A DNA stretch of 64,000 nucleotides from positions 1,302,001-1,366,000 of the forward strand of contig OY970203.1 of the NCBI GenBank assembly GCA_963708325.1. The letters are read 5' to 3'. The notes under the pieces are model-generated. The model ran no database searches, was not told the origin of the DNA, and was given only the letters and a program-made list of their open reading frames with translations. The stretch comes from G963708325 sp963708325 (GTDB lineage: Bacteria > Actinomycetota > Thermoleophilia > Solirubrobacterales > 70-9). A program made the translations under genes and the position numbers. Below are positions 1-8,643 of this stretch, one piece after another; position 1 is the stretch's first letter, and the number at the start of each line of letters is the position of its first letter.

Positions 1-1
1 G

Positions 2-676
2 CTCGAGCTCGGCTCCGGCGACGGCGCCTACCTGGCCAGCCTCGCCCGCCGGGGCCTCGCCGTCTCCGGCGTCGAGCCCTCCGCGGCCGGCCTGGCTGCC
101 TCGCTCGCGCGCGGGGTCCCGGTGCGGCAGGATTCAGTGGAGACCGTCGAGGTGGCGGAAGCCAGCCAGGACGCGATCGTCCTGTGGCACGTTCTCGAGC
201 ACCTCGACGATCCGGAGGCTGCCCTGATCAGGGTGCGCGAATGGCTCGTCCCCGAGGGCCGGCTCGTGATCGGCGTTCCCAACCTGGACAGCCTGCAGGC
301 CGCAATCGGCGGCGACCGCTGGTTCCATCAGGACGTTCCGCGCCACCGAACCCACTTCACCGCCCGCGGCCTGCGGGCGATGCTCGAAAGGCTGGGATTC
401 ACGGTGCTGCGGATGCGACACGTCGTAGTCGAGCACAATGCACTCGGCATGTGGCAGACCCTTCTCAACCGTCTCACGGCGGAGCGCGACGTGGCCTTTC
501 GCTTCCTCAAACGCGACCTGCCGGCCGCGGATCGGCGGATCGCCCGCGATCTCGCGATCACGGCGGCGGCCGGGGCGCTGCTGGTCCTGCCCGCAGTGGG
601 CATGGAGCTGGCGGCTGGCCTGGCAGGGCGCGGAGGGACCGTGGTGGCGGTGGCCCAGGTAGACCGCACACGATGA
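2..676 (+). CDS. SAM-dependent methyltransferase (5' end outside window)
   Basis: Class I SAM methyltransferase, 224 residues visible; the start lies before the window. The first residues, LELGSGDG, are the glycine-rich SAM-binding motif I, followed by an acidic motif II (GVEPS) and the HVLEHLDDP segment typical of Methyltransf_23-type enzymes. The C-terminus is hydrophobic (about residues 190-215) and could touch the membrane. The stop codon overlaps the start of the next glycosyltransferase (ATGA), so the two are translationally coupled. The setting suggests O-methylation of a sugar or glycan end during surface-polysaccharide synthesis; the substrate is inference. Confidence 0.85.
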   Translation, partial: LELGSGDGAYLASLARRGLAVSGVEPSAAGLAASLARGVPVRQDSVETVEVAEASQDAIVLWHVLEHLDDPEAALIRVREWLVPEGRLVIGVPNLDSLQAAIGGDRWFHQDVPRHRTHFTARGLRAMLERLGFTVLRMRHVVVEHNALGMWQTLLNRLTAERDVAFRFLKRDLPAADRRIARDLAITAAAGALLVLPAVGMELAAGLAGRGGTVVAVAQVDRTR

Positions 677-2904
677 GCTTCACCGCGACAGTGGTCGTGC
701 CCACGCTCCTCGGCGGCGAGCGCCTGGAGCGCCTGCTCGACTCGCTTCGCGGGTCCGGCGGTCAGGTGCTGGTCGTGGACAACTCCGCCAACGGCGTCAC
801 GAGCGGCGTCGCCTCCGCCTTTCCGGAGGCGGAGGTGCTGACTCCGGAGCGCAACCTCGGGTTCTCCCTGGCCGTGAACCTCGCCGCCGGGCGCGCCGAG
901 GGCGAGGCGCTCGTTCTCGTCAACGACGATTGCGTGTGCGATCCGGGCTTCGTCGCCGCGCTGACGTCCAGGCTCGACCCCGGCCAGGGCGTGGTCATGT
1001 CGGCGGGGGTGATGCGGGAGAGCGGGGACCGGTCGCTGATCGACACGGCGGGAATGGAGCTGGATCGCAACCTGATGGTCCTCGACTACATGAACGGTGA
1101 GCCGGTCGCCCGCCTGGACCACGGGGTGCCCGACCCGATCGGACCGTCGGGCGCGGCCGCCGCCTTCGATCGCGCCGCCTTCCTCGAGGTGGGGGGCTTC
1201 GACGAGGCGCTGTTCGCCTACTGGGAGGACGTCGACCTGGTCCTGAGGCTTGTGCGGGCCGGCGGCCGTTGCCGCCTCGCCACGGACGCTAGCGGCACCC
1301 ACGAGCACTCCGCGACGCTCGGTCCAGGATCGAGCCGCAAGAACTACCTGATGGGCTACGGGCGCGGCTACGTGCTGCGGAAGTGGAACGTGCTGGGTGC
1401 CGGCCGGCTGCGGGCGGTGCTCCCGCGGGAGCTGGTGATCTGCGCCGGGCAGGCCGCGGTCGACCGAACGTTGAGCGGCGTAACCGGTCGCGTCCGCGGG
1501 TACCTCGACGCCAGTCCCAGCGAGCCCTATCCGGGCGAGCTGCTGCCGACGGAGTCGCGCGCCTCCGCGCTGGGCGAGCGGGCGCGGCGGCGGGCGCGGC
1601 TTCGACGGCGGGAGCGAAGCGCCGGAAACGGCGAGGCGAGTCGCCCGGCGCGCACGCGGCCACACATCCTGATCGTCTCGTACCTGTTCCCGCCGACGGA
1701 CGCCTCGGCGGTTCGCCGCGCCGCGGGCCTGCGAGCCGGCCTCGAGCAGCTCGGCGTGCGAACGACGGTGCTGACCAGCACCCTCAACGGCCCGCCGCCC
1801 GACCGGGCGGTGATAGCCGCATCGGACCTGCGAACGCGCATGGGCGCATCGCGACGCATGCTGACCAGACCCGACTCGGCTCCCATCCAAACGCCACGGC
1901 GGCGCGTGACCAGGCTGGCGGTGCCCGACTCGGCCGCGTTCTCCTGGCTTCCAACCGCCCTGTTGGAGGCCCGCGGCCTGATGCGCCGCGATCCTCCCGA
2001 TGCCGTCTTCACGACCTCGCCTCCCGAATCGGTCCACCTGGTGGGGATCTTCCTGCGCCGTGCGGGCGTCCCCTGGATCGCCGACCTCCGCGACGGCTGG
2101 ACGATCGAGAAGCCGATCGAGCGGCCATACATGCGACGGTTGGACGATGAGTTGGAGAGGGCGGTCCTGACGCGGGCGGACCTCGCCACCGCCGTGACGG
2201 CGCCGATCGCCGCCGACCTTCGGACCCGGTTCGGCCTGGGCGAGCGTGCGATCCACCTCACCAACGGCTTCGATCCCGACGCTCTCGAAGCCGCCACGGA
2301 CGAGCGATCGACATTCGACCCCGAGCGCTTCTCGCTCGTCTACACGGGCAGCGGCGGCATCGACGGCAAGGATCCGCGTCCGTTCCTCGCGGCGCTCGCG
2401 CAGGTGGTCGCGGCGCGCCCCGAGCTTCGCGACCGGCTCGAGGTCGTCTTCGCCGGGAGCTTCACCGAGGACGAGAGCGCAGCCATGCGGGCACCCGAGC
2501 TCGAGCCGATCGTTCGTAGCCTGGGACGGGTCCCCCATGAGCGCGCCCTCGGGCTCCAGCGCGAATCCGACGGCCTGCTGCTGATCACGTCGGTTGGCGC
2601 GACCTACGTCGCCAACATGAAGCTGTACGAGTACCTCGCGGCCGGCAAGCCGATGCTCGCCCTGGCCGACCGCAACGCGGCGGTCGAGCTGCTCGCCCGG
2701 GCCGACAACCACACCATGGCCCCCCCGGACGATCCCGACGCTATTGTCCGCGCGCTCGACGCCTATCTGCAGCGATGGATGTTGTCGGGCGAGAGCTATG
2801 CGGTGAGCGCCGATTTCGACCTCGACGAGTACACCTACCCCCGCATCGCCGAGCGCCTGCTCGGCCTGCTCACGGAGGTCTCCGCCATTGAACCTGCCGC
2901 ATAG
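673..2904 (+). CDS. Two-domain glycosyltransferase, GT2-GT4 fusion
   Basis: 743 residues with two glycosyltransferase domains. Residues about 1-290 are a GT2 (GT-A) domain: PTLLGGERLE start, VVDNS, the metal-binding-type NDDC, and GGFD with WEDVDL. An Arg-rich linker of about 40 residues follows. Residues about 330-743 are a GT4 (GT-B) domain with VSYLFPP at its start, TNGFD, and the C-terminal donor-site motif LYEYLAAGKPML. The ATG at 673 is chosen because it overlaps the previous stop codon and begins the GT2 fold; the frame is open further upstream but that stretch is antiparallel to the methyltransferase. It probably adds two successive sugars to a lipid-linked repeat unit (inference). 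Confidence 0.88.
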   Translation: MSFTATVVVPTLLGGERLERLLDSLRGSGGQVLVVDNSANGVTSGVASAFPEAEVLTPERNLGFSLAVNLAAGRAEGEALVLVNDDCVCDPGFVAALTSRLDPGQGVVMSAGVMRESGDRSLIDTAGMELDRNLMVLDYMNGEPVARLDHGVPDPIGPSGAAAAFDRAAFLEVGGFDEALFAYWEDVDLVLRLVRAGGRCRLATDASGTHEHSATLGPGSSRKNYLMGYGRGYVLRKWNVLGAGRLRAVLPRELVICAGQAAVDRTLSGVTGRVRGYLDASPSEPYPGELLPTESRASALGERARRRARLRRRERSAGNGEASRPARTRPHILIVSYLFPPTDASAVRRAAGLRAGLEQLGVRTTVLTSTLNGPPPDRAVIAASDLRTRMGASRRMLTRPDSAPIQTPRRRVTRLAVPDSAAFSWLPTALLEARGLMRRDPPDAVFTTSPPESVHLVGIFLRRAGVPWIADLRDGWTIEKPIERPYMRRLDDELERAVLTRADLATAVTAPIAADLRTRFGLGERAIHLTNGFDPDALEAATDERSTFDPERFSLVYTGSGGIDGKDPRPFLAALAQVVAARPELRDRLEVVFAGSFTEDESAAMRAPELEPIVRSLGRVPHERALGLQRESDGLLLITSVGATYVANMKLYEYLAAGKPMLALADRNAAVELLARADNHTMAPPDDPDAIVRALDAYLQRWMLSGESYAVSADFDLDEYTYPRIAERLLGLLTEVSAIEPAA

Positions 2905-2921
2905 AGGATCGCGAGGCGGAA

Positions 2922-3905
2922 ATGCCGCCTGACGCAGACGCTGTACCCGGCGCGTTCGGGCGGATGCGCGCGCGGCTGCGCGAGCCGCGCCAGCAGCTGT
3001 ATGCAGCCGTCCTAGTCCTGCTGATGGCCGGTCTGGCGGCCCTGGCGTTCTATCCGTACGGGAAGAGCCTGGGCACTGCAGTGGGCATCGCCTCGAAGAG
3101 TGAGTTCCACGGGCGTGACATCAGCAAGAGTTCGGCGTTCGTCTCCGACTCCGACCTTCACGCGCCGGACACACCGATCGTCATGGTCGGTCCCGCCGCA
3201 GCGACGGGATCGCAGGAGGTGGTCGTCGACGTGCTGCGCCGCGGGCGAGCCGTGCGCGAGCGGACCCTACGCTTTGCGGCCAAGCCGCTCGGGTCTTCAA
3301 CCTGGGGCCTGGTGCGGTGGGGGAGCGATCTCGGAATCGCACGGATTTCACACCGCGGCGGAAGGGCTCAGTGCGTCGTGGTCTCGCTGAACAGCAACCG
3401 CCCCCTGTTCGCGCAGACGTTTCCGCTCCCCCAAGACATCGGCAAGACCTTCAAGCTCTCGCTCGCACCCGGGGTCGGGAGCCTGCCCGATCTCTACGCG
3501 CTGGAGTTCGGTCGCGCGCCTCCGCCGAACCCGTTCACCGGCGATCGGAAGAACGCTCGCCTGCATGTGCTGAGCGGCGCCTCGGGGTTCCGTCACCAGA
3601 CCGCGGAGATCACGACCCCGCTTCACGATCTCGTTCCCTCGGATTGGACGTTCAGGGCCGCGCGGGTCGAGGGTGACAGAACCGATCTCGTCATCATCCG
3701 CCACTCACGAGGCACGCCTCCCGAGATCCACGTTCTGAGCGGCGAGAAGGGCTACGAGTCATTCATCTCCGAGCACCAGCTCGACCTCTCCAGCTCCGCG
3801 GCCGGCGAGATGCAATTCGTACCGATCAATCGAAACGGCCAGTCCGCCCTCGCCTCGCTCGCCACGCAACGAGGCGCGGCGACGGTGACGACTTTCGTCT
3901 ACTAG
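2922..3905 (+). CDS. Membrane-anchored extracytoplasmic protein of unknown function
   Basis: 327 residues, family not recognised. A basic N-terminus (residues 1-27) is followed by one hydrophobic segment (about 28-46, LYAAVLVLLMAGLAALAF), either a membrane anchor or uncleaved signal; the rest is soluble, beta-rich and probably outside the membrane. No catalytic motif is evident. Late segments (HVLSGASGF, HVLSGEKGY) form two similar repeats like FG-GAP/VCBS-type blades, so a small beta-propeller is possible. It lies 17 nt after the GT2-GT4 gene and 3 nt before the Wzy-like polymerase, so it is probably part of the same transcript and may help glycan assembly or export (inference). Confidence 0.7.
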   Translation: MPPDADAVPGAFGRMRARLREPRQQLYAAVLVLLMAGLAALAFYPYGKSLGTAVGIASKSEFHGRDISKSSAFVSDSDLHAPDTPIVMVGPAAATGSQEVVVDVLRRGRAVRERTLRFAAKPLGSSTWGLVRWGSDLGIARISHRGGRAQCVVVSLNSNRPLFAQTFPLPQDIGKTFKLSLAPGVGSLPDLYALEFGRAPPPNPFTGDRKNARLHVLSGASGFRHQTAEITTPLHDLVPSDWTFRAARVEGDRTDLVIIRHSRGTPPEIHVLSGEKGYESFISEHQLDLSSSAAGEMQFVPINRNGQSALASLATQRGAATVTTFVY

Positions 3906-3908
3906 ACG

Positions 3909-5237
3909 ATGGCGCTTGCCTCCGCGCTGCTGCCGGAACCGGCCCACGCTGCGGGCTCCAGCCTGATCGTCGCGGGCGCGGCTGGCGGCTTGATCGCAGC
4001 GCGCCGGCTCGGGCGGATGGCCCCCGTGGTCGTGCTCCCGTCGCTGTGGTTGATCGGAGCGGGCCTGTCCCAGTTTCCCCTGTTCGATGTCCAACACAGC
4101 TGGTCGGCGACGATGTGGCTCGTCGTCGCCGTGGTTCCGATCGCTTACACGCTCGGGGCGCTGGCGGGCACGGCCCTCGTCAGGCGCGTGCGGCTCCCGG
4201 CGCGGATCTCGATGGACCTCGCCCCGGGCCCGGGAGGTCGGATGCGGGTCGTCCTGGCGGCAGGCTGCCTGCTCGGCCTGTTCGGAGTGGCGTACCAAGC
4301 CATCGGTGCCGGCGCCGTTCCCCTGCTGTCTCACAACATCGACGCCACCCGTTTCGCCCAGCCCCGCGGTCCGACGAGCGTTCTCACCGATCTCCTGATC
4401 GTCGTGGCGATCCTAGCCTTCACGATTCCCCGCAACCCCTTCGCCCGCGCCTACCGCTACGAGCTCGCAATCGGCCTGATCGCCTTGGCCGGATTGGCCC
4501 TTCAGGCCGGGCGTCTCACCCTCTTCATCGCCGCCACCACCGCGCTGCTCGCCCGCGCCCTTATCTGGGGCATGCCGCGCTGGGAGATCGTTGCGGCGGC
4601 GGCACTCGCGGCCGTCCTCTTCGTTTCGGGCATGTTCTACGTGCGCGAAAGCCAGCACAAGAATCAGCCGTTCGAGAACGAGCTCTACAACACTGTCCTG
4701 CCCGGGCTGCATCCGTTGGCGCGCCCCTTCGTACCCGAGTACATCGCGTTATCCATGAATTTCGCGGCGCTGGACGGCCTCGTCGAGTACTTCCCGGATA
4801 GCGAGGGCTTCGGCCATGGGGTTTTCGATTCGGTCGCGTTCGACCGCGTTCTTGCCTCTCGCAGGACGGGAGAGATCTCGGCGCAAAGGTCTCCGCCTAT
4901 CACGACCCCGACCTTCGTCGGTCCATTGTGGGCCGATGGAGGCCTTTCCGTCGTATGGCTCGGCGCCGCGCTCCTCGGGGGGCTCACCGGTGCCGCCCTG
5001 ATGCTCGCCGGCCGCACCCGCTCGTACCCGGCGATCCTGCTCGCCGGATACGTCACCGTGTTGGCGGCGATGGGGATCTATACGAACCTCTTCACGCAAT
5101 ATCCCGACTGGGTGGTCATCGCGCCGGCGCTGATCGTGACCGGCACGATCGCATCGCAGCCCCGGCTGCGTGGCGAAGGCCGCACATCGTCCGCGGTCCG
5201 CGCTCCCGCGGGCACCGAGCCCTTCGGCTCGTCCTAG
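3909..5237 (+). CDS. Wzy-like oligosaccharide repeat-unit polymerase
   Basis: 442 residues, integral membrane protein with about ten hydrophobic segments and a large central extracytoplasmic stretch (about residues 245-340, charged and polar), the topology of O-antigen/capsule polymerases. Around residue 140 it reads LLSHNIDATRF, close to the region before the active loop in O-antigen polymerase families. Sequence conservation in Wzy proteins is low, so the call rests on topology plus context: it sits among glycosyltransferases and opposite a Wzx-like flippase. It would join lipid-linked repeat units on the outer face of the membrane. Confidence 0.72.
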   Translation: MALASALLPEPAHAAGSSLIVAGAAGGLIAARRLGRMAPVVVLPSLWLIGAGLSQFPLFDVQHSWSATMWLVVAVVPIAYTLGALAGTALVRRVRLPARISMDLAPGPGGRMRVVLAAGCLLGLFGVAYQAIGAGAVPLLSHNIDATRFAQPRGPTSVLTDLLIVVAILAFTIPRNPFARAYRYELAIGLIALAGLALQAGRLTLFIAATTALLARALIWGMPRWEIVAAAALAAVLFVSGMFYVRESQHKNQPFENELYNTVLPGLHPLARPFVPEYIALSMNFAALDGLVEYFPDSEGFGHGVFDSVAFDRVLASRRTGEISAQRSPPITTPTFVGPLWADGGLSVVWLGAALLGGLTGAALMLAGRTRSYPAILLAGYVTVLAAMGIYTNLFTQYPDWVVIAPALIVTGTIASQPRLRGEGRTSSAVRAPAGTEPFGSS

Positions 5238-5247
5238 GCGCCAGGAT

Positions 5248-6168
5248 GTGAACAGCGTGGACGTCATCGTCCCGACCCGGGACACGCGGGAGCTGACGCT
5301 CGGCTGCGTCTCCGCGGTCGTCGAGGCCGCCGCCGACCACGACCTGCGGTGCGTGGTGGTCGACAACGCGTCGACGGACGGCACCCGGGAGGCGCTGGCC
5401 GGAGCGTTTCCCGAGGTCAGGGTGATCGTGAACGCCACGAACGCCGGCTACGGCCAGGCGTGCAATCAGGGCGCCGCCGGCTCGGACGCCGATTACCTCC
5501 TATTCCTCAACAGCGACGTGGTGGCGCGGCGGGGCGCCGTCGACCGGCTGGCGGGCTTCCTGGATTCCAGTCCGGAGCACGTCGCCGCGGGAGCGAACCT
5601 GCTGGACGCCAGAACGGGGACGACGCAGGTCGGCTTCGCCGTCCGCGGCTTCCCCACGCTCGTCAACCAGCTCGCGCTGATCTTCGGGCTGGAGCGGCTC
5701 TGGCCCCGCAACCCGGTCTCCAGACGGCAGCTCATGCTCGACTTCGACTACGGGCGCACCCAGGACGCCGAGCAGCCGGCGGGCGCCTGCCTGCTGTGCC
5801 GCCGGTCCGCCTTCGAGGCGGTGGGCGGATTCGACAACGGCTTCCATTTCCTCTTCGAGGACGTCGATCTGGTCCAGCGTCTCCGCACGCGCGGCCGGAT
5901 CGGCTACGTCCACGACGCCGTCTTCGAGCACGTCCGGGGCGCGACGTTCTCGGCCTGGAGCCGGGGCAGCGTGATCGTCACGAGGTATCGCAGCCTGCTG
6001 CGCTACTTCGACAAGCACAGGCCGAGATGGGAGCGACGCGTGCTGGGCGGGGTGGTGGGATTCCTCGCGGTCGTCCGAGCCGTCGGTTGGAGCCCGCTCG
6101 ATCGCGGACGCGCGGCCGCATATCGCACCGTCGCCAGGCTGAGCGCCGCTCCGCGCGATGATCGCTAG
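5248..6168 (+). CDS. GT2 family glycosyltransferase (rhamnosyltransferase-like)
   Basis: 306 residues from the GTG at 5248, chosen because it lies 10 nt after the preceding stop and the GT-A fold begins at once (VDVIVPTRDT); the frame is open further upstream but overlaps the polymerase. Motifs: VVDNASTDGT, NAGYGQACNQG, FLNSDVV (DXD-like metal site), GGFDNGFHFLFEDVDLVQRL. A C-terminal amphipathic/basic tail (about 240-300) suggests membrane association. This arrangement matches WbbL-type rhamnosyl/galactofuranosyl transferases; the actual sugar is unknown. The last 4 nt overlap the convergent dioxygenase-like gene. Confidence 0.88.
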   Translation: MNSVDVIVPTRDTRELTLGCVSAVVEAAADHDLRCVVVDNASTDGTREALAGAFPEVRVIVNATNAGYGQACNQGAAGSDADYLLFLNSDVVARRGAVDRLAGFLDSSPEHVAAGANLLDARTGTTQVGFAVRGFPTLVNQLALIFGLERLWPRNPVSRRQLMLDFDYGRTQDAEQPAGACLLCRRSAFEAVGGFDNGFHFLFEDVDLVQRLRTRGRIGYVHDAVFEHVRGATFSAWSRGSVIVTRYRSLLRYFDKHRPRWERRVLGGVVGFLAVVRAVGWSPLDRGRAAAYRTVARLSAAPRDDR

Positions 6169-7178
6169 AAGCGGCGCGAGTCCTTCTTCCAGATGCCCAG
6201 CCGCTGCATGAGACCGGGCGCATACCACCGCGCCATGTCGGACAGGGAGGGCCGCACGCGCTCGCCCTCGAAGCGAAGCGGAATCCGCTTTCCGGTGCGG
6301 ATGTCGCGATCACGTCGCAGGGCGAGGCGGCCACGTGCGCGATCGCTGCGCATCGGCGTGTAATACACGCAGTCGGCGAAGTAGTAGTGGGTGACCTGGC
6401 TCTTGCGGGTCCGCGACGGATCGGCGATCGAATCTCCCGCGTGCTGGAGGTTCGCCGCCCACACGATCACCTGCCCCCTGCGCAGGTGCAGGCGCTTCGG
6501 CTCCAAGTCCCTGGCATCGAGCATCTCGGCGACGAACCGCGAGTACTTCTCTTCCGCGGCCGTCATGTCGCGGTTGCCGCCGGCCAGCCCGATGTCCAGC
6601 AGGTCGTAATCCGGGAGGCGCTGCGACCCGGGGTAAACGACGAGCGGGCCGTTGTCGTCATCGGTGTCCTCCAGAGCGACCCAGACGGCGCAGAGGAAGA
6701 ACTTGGGCAGGCAGTGAAAGTGAAACGCGTCGCTGTGGACCGCCTGCTGGGTCCCCACCATGAAGTTGAGGGTCTGGAACGGGATTGGCTCGCGGCGGTA
6801 CAGCCGCTCCAGCAGGGCGAGGACGCCGGGGGCGAGGGCGAGCGTCCGGACCGCGTCGCAGACCACCCATGCGTCGTGCAGCCGCGATGCCCCCTCATAC
6901 AGCGGAGCGGTCTGCTCCTCGATCGCATCGAGGAGGCGATCGACATCGTCGATCCCGAGGTCGGTCGGGTCGAGGATCAGGTATCCGTCCTCGACGAAGC
7001 GCTCGAGCTGCCTTCGCTCATCTCCCTCGAGGCCGCTCTCCTCGAGCATCCGGTCGAAGAACGGCGAATCGAACCACGGTCCCGAGTACCGGGGCGCGGG
7101 CGCCGTTTGCGACTGGACCTCGATCAATCGGACATTACTGGGAGGTCGCGCGGACGGGCCTGCGCCCGCCACGATCAC
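6165..7178 (-). CDS. Phytanoyl-CoA dioxygenase (PhyH)-like Fe(II)/2-oxoglutarate oxygenase
   Basis: 337 residues. Fe(II)/2OG oxygenase family: HSDAFHF supplies the HxD pair (about residues 150-156) and LQHAGD the distal His (about 245-250), with an Arg-rich strand after it that could bind 2-oxoglutarate. Such enzymes hydroxylate or otherwise oxidise small substrates; several occur in glycan or lipid modification clusters. The ATG at 7178 overlaps the end of the upstream flippase gene by 44 nt; a TTG at 7127, just past that gene's stop, is an alternative start that removes 17 residues. Its place inside the cluster suggests it tailors a sugar, lipid carrier or glycan substituent (inference). 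Confidence 0.78.
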   Translation of the reverse strand: MIVAGAGPSARPPSNVRLIEVQSQTAPAPRYSGPWFDSPFFDRMLEESGLEGDERRQLERFVEDGYLILDPTDLGIDDVDRLLDAIEEQTAPLYEGASRLHDAWVVCDAVRTLALAPGVLALLERLYRREPIPFQTLNFMVGTQQAVHSDAFHFHCLPKFFLCAVWVALEDTDDDNGPLVVYPGSQRLPDYDLLDIGLAGGNRDMTAAEEKYSRFVAEMLDARDLEPKRLHLRRGQVIVWAANLQHAGDSIADPSRTRKSQVTHYYFADCVYYTPMRSDRARGRLALRRDRDIRTGKRIPLRFEGERVRPSLSDMARWYAPGLMQRLGIWKKDSRRF

Positions 7179-8610
7179 GCAGCGACCGCAGGCGCGCGCG
7201 CAGCGAGGCCAGGGCCCGCCGGTAGTCGGCGAGGTCGGACCGCCGTGGCACCAGGGCCGAGCGGGGCTCTATCCCGGTGGTACGCCGCAGCAGGGCCACG
7301 CAGAGGGCGCACGAGGTGAGGTAGGAGATCGTCGAGCCGAGCGCCGCGCCGGGCGCCCTCAGCGAGGGAATCAGGGCCGCGTACAGGGCGATCGTCGCGA
7401 CGGCCGTGGCGCCGCTCACGTACAGCGTGTAGATCGGACGGCCCCTGCCGCTGATCACCACGGACAGAACCTTGGCGAGCCCCACCGCGAGCACCCCGGG
7501 GAGCAGGATGAACCCGAGGCCGATTGTCGCCTCGAAGCCCGATCCGTAGAAGACGGGAACGGCGAAGAGCAGCAGCAGCGCCAGCACCACGGCGGTCGGA
7601 AGGAGCAGGATCACGAGGTGACGGCACGCCCTCGCCACGGCCCGATCGGAGTCGTGCGCGGACACCTGGCCTCGTTGCACCTTCGCATCGAGGCTGGAGG
7701 TCCGCGAGAAGAGGACCGGCTGAAGCCCGTGAGGCAGAAGCCATCCGAGCGCGGTCAGCGACACCGCCACCGAGTAGCGCCCGACCGTCGCGGTGGAGGC
7801 AAACGCGCTGAGGATGAAGAGGTCCAGGCGATAGTTGAGGAACTGAAGGACCTCGCTGCCCCACGCCCTCGCCCCGAAGCGCGCCGCCTCCCCGAGCGCT
7901 CCGGCGCCCGCGCCCACCGAGCGCCCGACCTCCGCGGCGGGAAGGCGCCTGAGCAGGACCCACCCGGCGAGCGCGGCCGCCGCCTGAGACGCCGCGAACC
8001 CCGTCACCGCGCCGAGCAGGCCCACGGTGACCGCAAGGACCACCCCGATGACCACACTCGCCCCGGCCTGGACCAGCTGCAGCGCCGCGTAGGACTCGTA
8101 CCGGTCCAGGCCGAGCGCCACCGACGACGAGAACAGCCATGCGAGGCCGAACGGGAGCGATGCCATCACCACGATCGCCATCGGAAGGGTGACCCCCGCG
8201 AGGATGTCGTCACGCGCCACCGCGTAGAAGCCGAGGCCGGCGAGCGTTCCGACGGCACCGAGCCCGAACGCCACGGCCTGGGACTGCACGAACGCCGTCC
8301 GCGGGTTCCACCGGCCCTGGCTGACGACGTACGTGATCCCCGAGCGCAGGCCGATGCCGAACACCGCCGTCCCGACCAGGAACAGGGTGGCCAATAGGGC
8401 GTACGCGCCGTTGCCGCTCGGTCCGAACAGGCGGGCGATGACTACGCTCATCACGGCGGTCGAAGTGATCAGGCCTACCTGCATGCCAACCGAGATCAGC
8501 GTGCCGGAAGCGAGCGATCTGTCCGCGGAGACGGGCGGCTCGTGAACGGAGGCCGCGTGGACGCCCGCGCTGGAGTCGATCGCGGGCATGGGCTCGGTGG
8601 GCTTCGCCAC
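7135..8610 (-). CDS. Wzx-like polysaccharide flippase (MOP superfamily)
   Basis: 491 residues with about 12-14 hydrophobic segments and no large soluble domain, the layout of polysaccharide flippases. The first membrane segment follows a short Ser/Pro-rich cytoplasmic tail, and FGPSGNGAYALL is close to the conserved GPxxxGxYxL motif of the family. The GTG start at 8610 is supported by a -10-like TAACAT (8618-8623) seven bases upstream. It would move lipid-linked repeat units across the membrane for the Wzy-like polymerase encoded at 3909-5237. The 3' end overlaps the dioxygenase-like gene. Confidence 0.85.
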   Translation of the reverse strand: MAKPTEPMPAIDSSAGVHAASVHEPPVSADRSLASGTLISVGMQVGLITSTAVMSVVIARLFGPSGNGAYALLATLFLVGTAVFGIGLRSGITYVVSQGRWNPRTAFVQSQAVAFGLGAVGTLAGLGFYAVARDDILAGVTLPMAIVVMASLPFGLAWLFSSSVALGLDRYESYAALQLVQAGASVVIGVVLAVTVGLLGAVTGFAASQAAAALAGWVLLRRLPAAEVGRSVGAGAGALGEAARFGARAWGSEVLQFLNYRLDLFILSAFASTATVGRYSVAVSLTALGWLLPHGLQPVLFSRTSSLDAKVQRGQVSAHDSDRAVARACRHLVILLLPTAVVLALLLLFAVPVFYGSGFEATIGLGFILLPGVLAVGLAKVLSVVISGRGRPIYTLYVSGATAVATIALYAALIPSLRAPGAALGSTISYLTSCALCVALLRRTTGIEPRSALVPRRSDLADYRRALASLRARLRSLRDRGGRRPVRATSQ

Positions 8611-8617
8611 CCGCGCG

Positions 8618-8623
8618 ATGTTA
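8618..8623 (-). promoter_or_regulatory. -10 box TAACAT, 7 nt before the flippase start
   Basis: TAACAT lies 7 nt upstream of the GTG at 8610, placing the expected transcription start at or next to the start codon; leaderless candidate. Confidence 0.5.
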
Positions 8624-8643
8624 CGGCGACCCGGCCGGCCGGG

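Noticed and set aside
184..672. A longer start for the GT2-GT4 gene.
   Set aside because: The upstream part is an out-of-frame reading of the methyltransferase gene; the GT2 fold begins at the ATGA overlap at 673.
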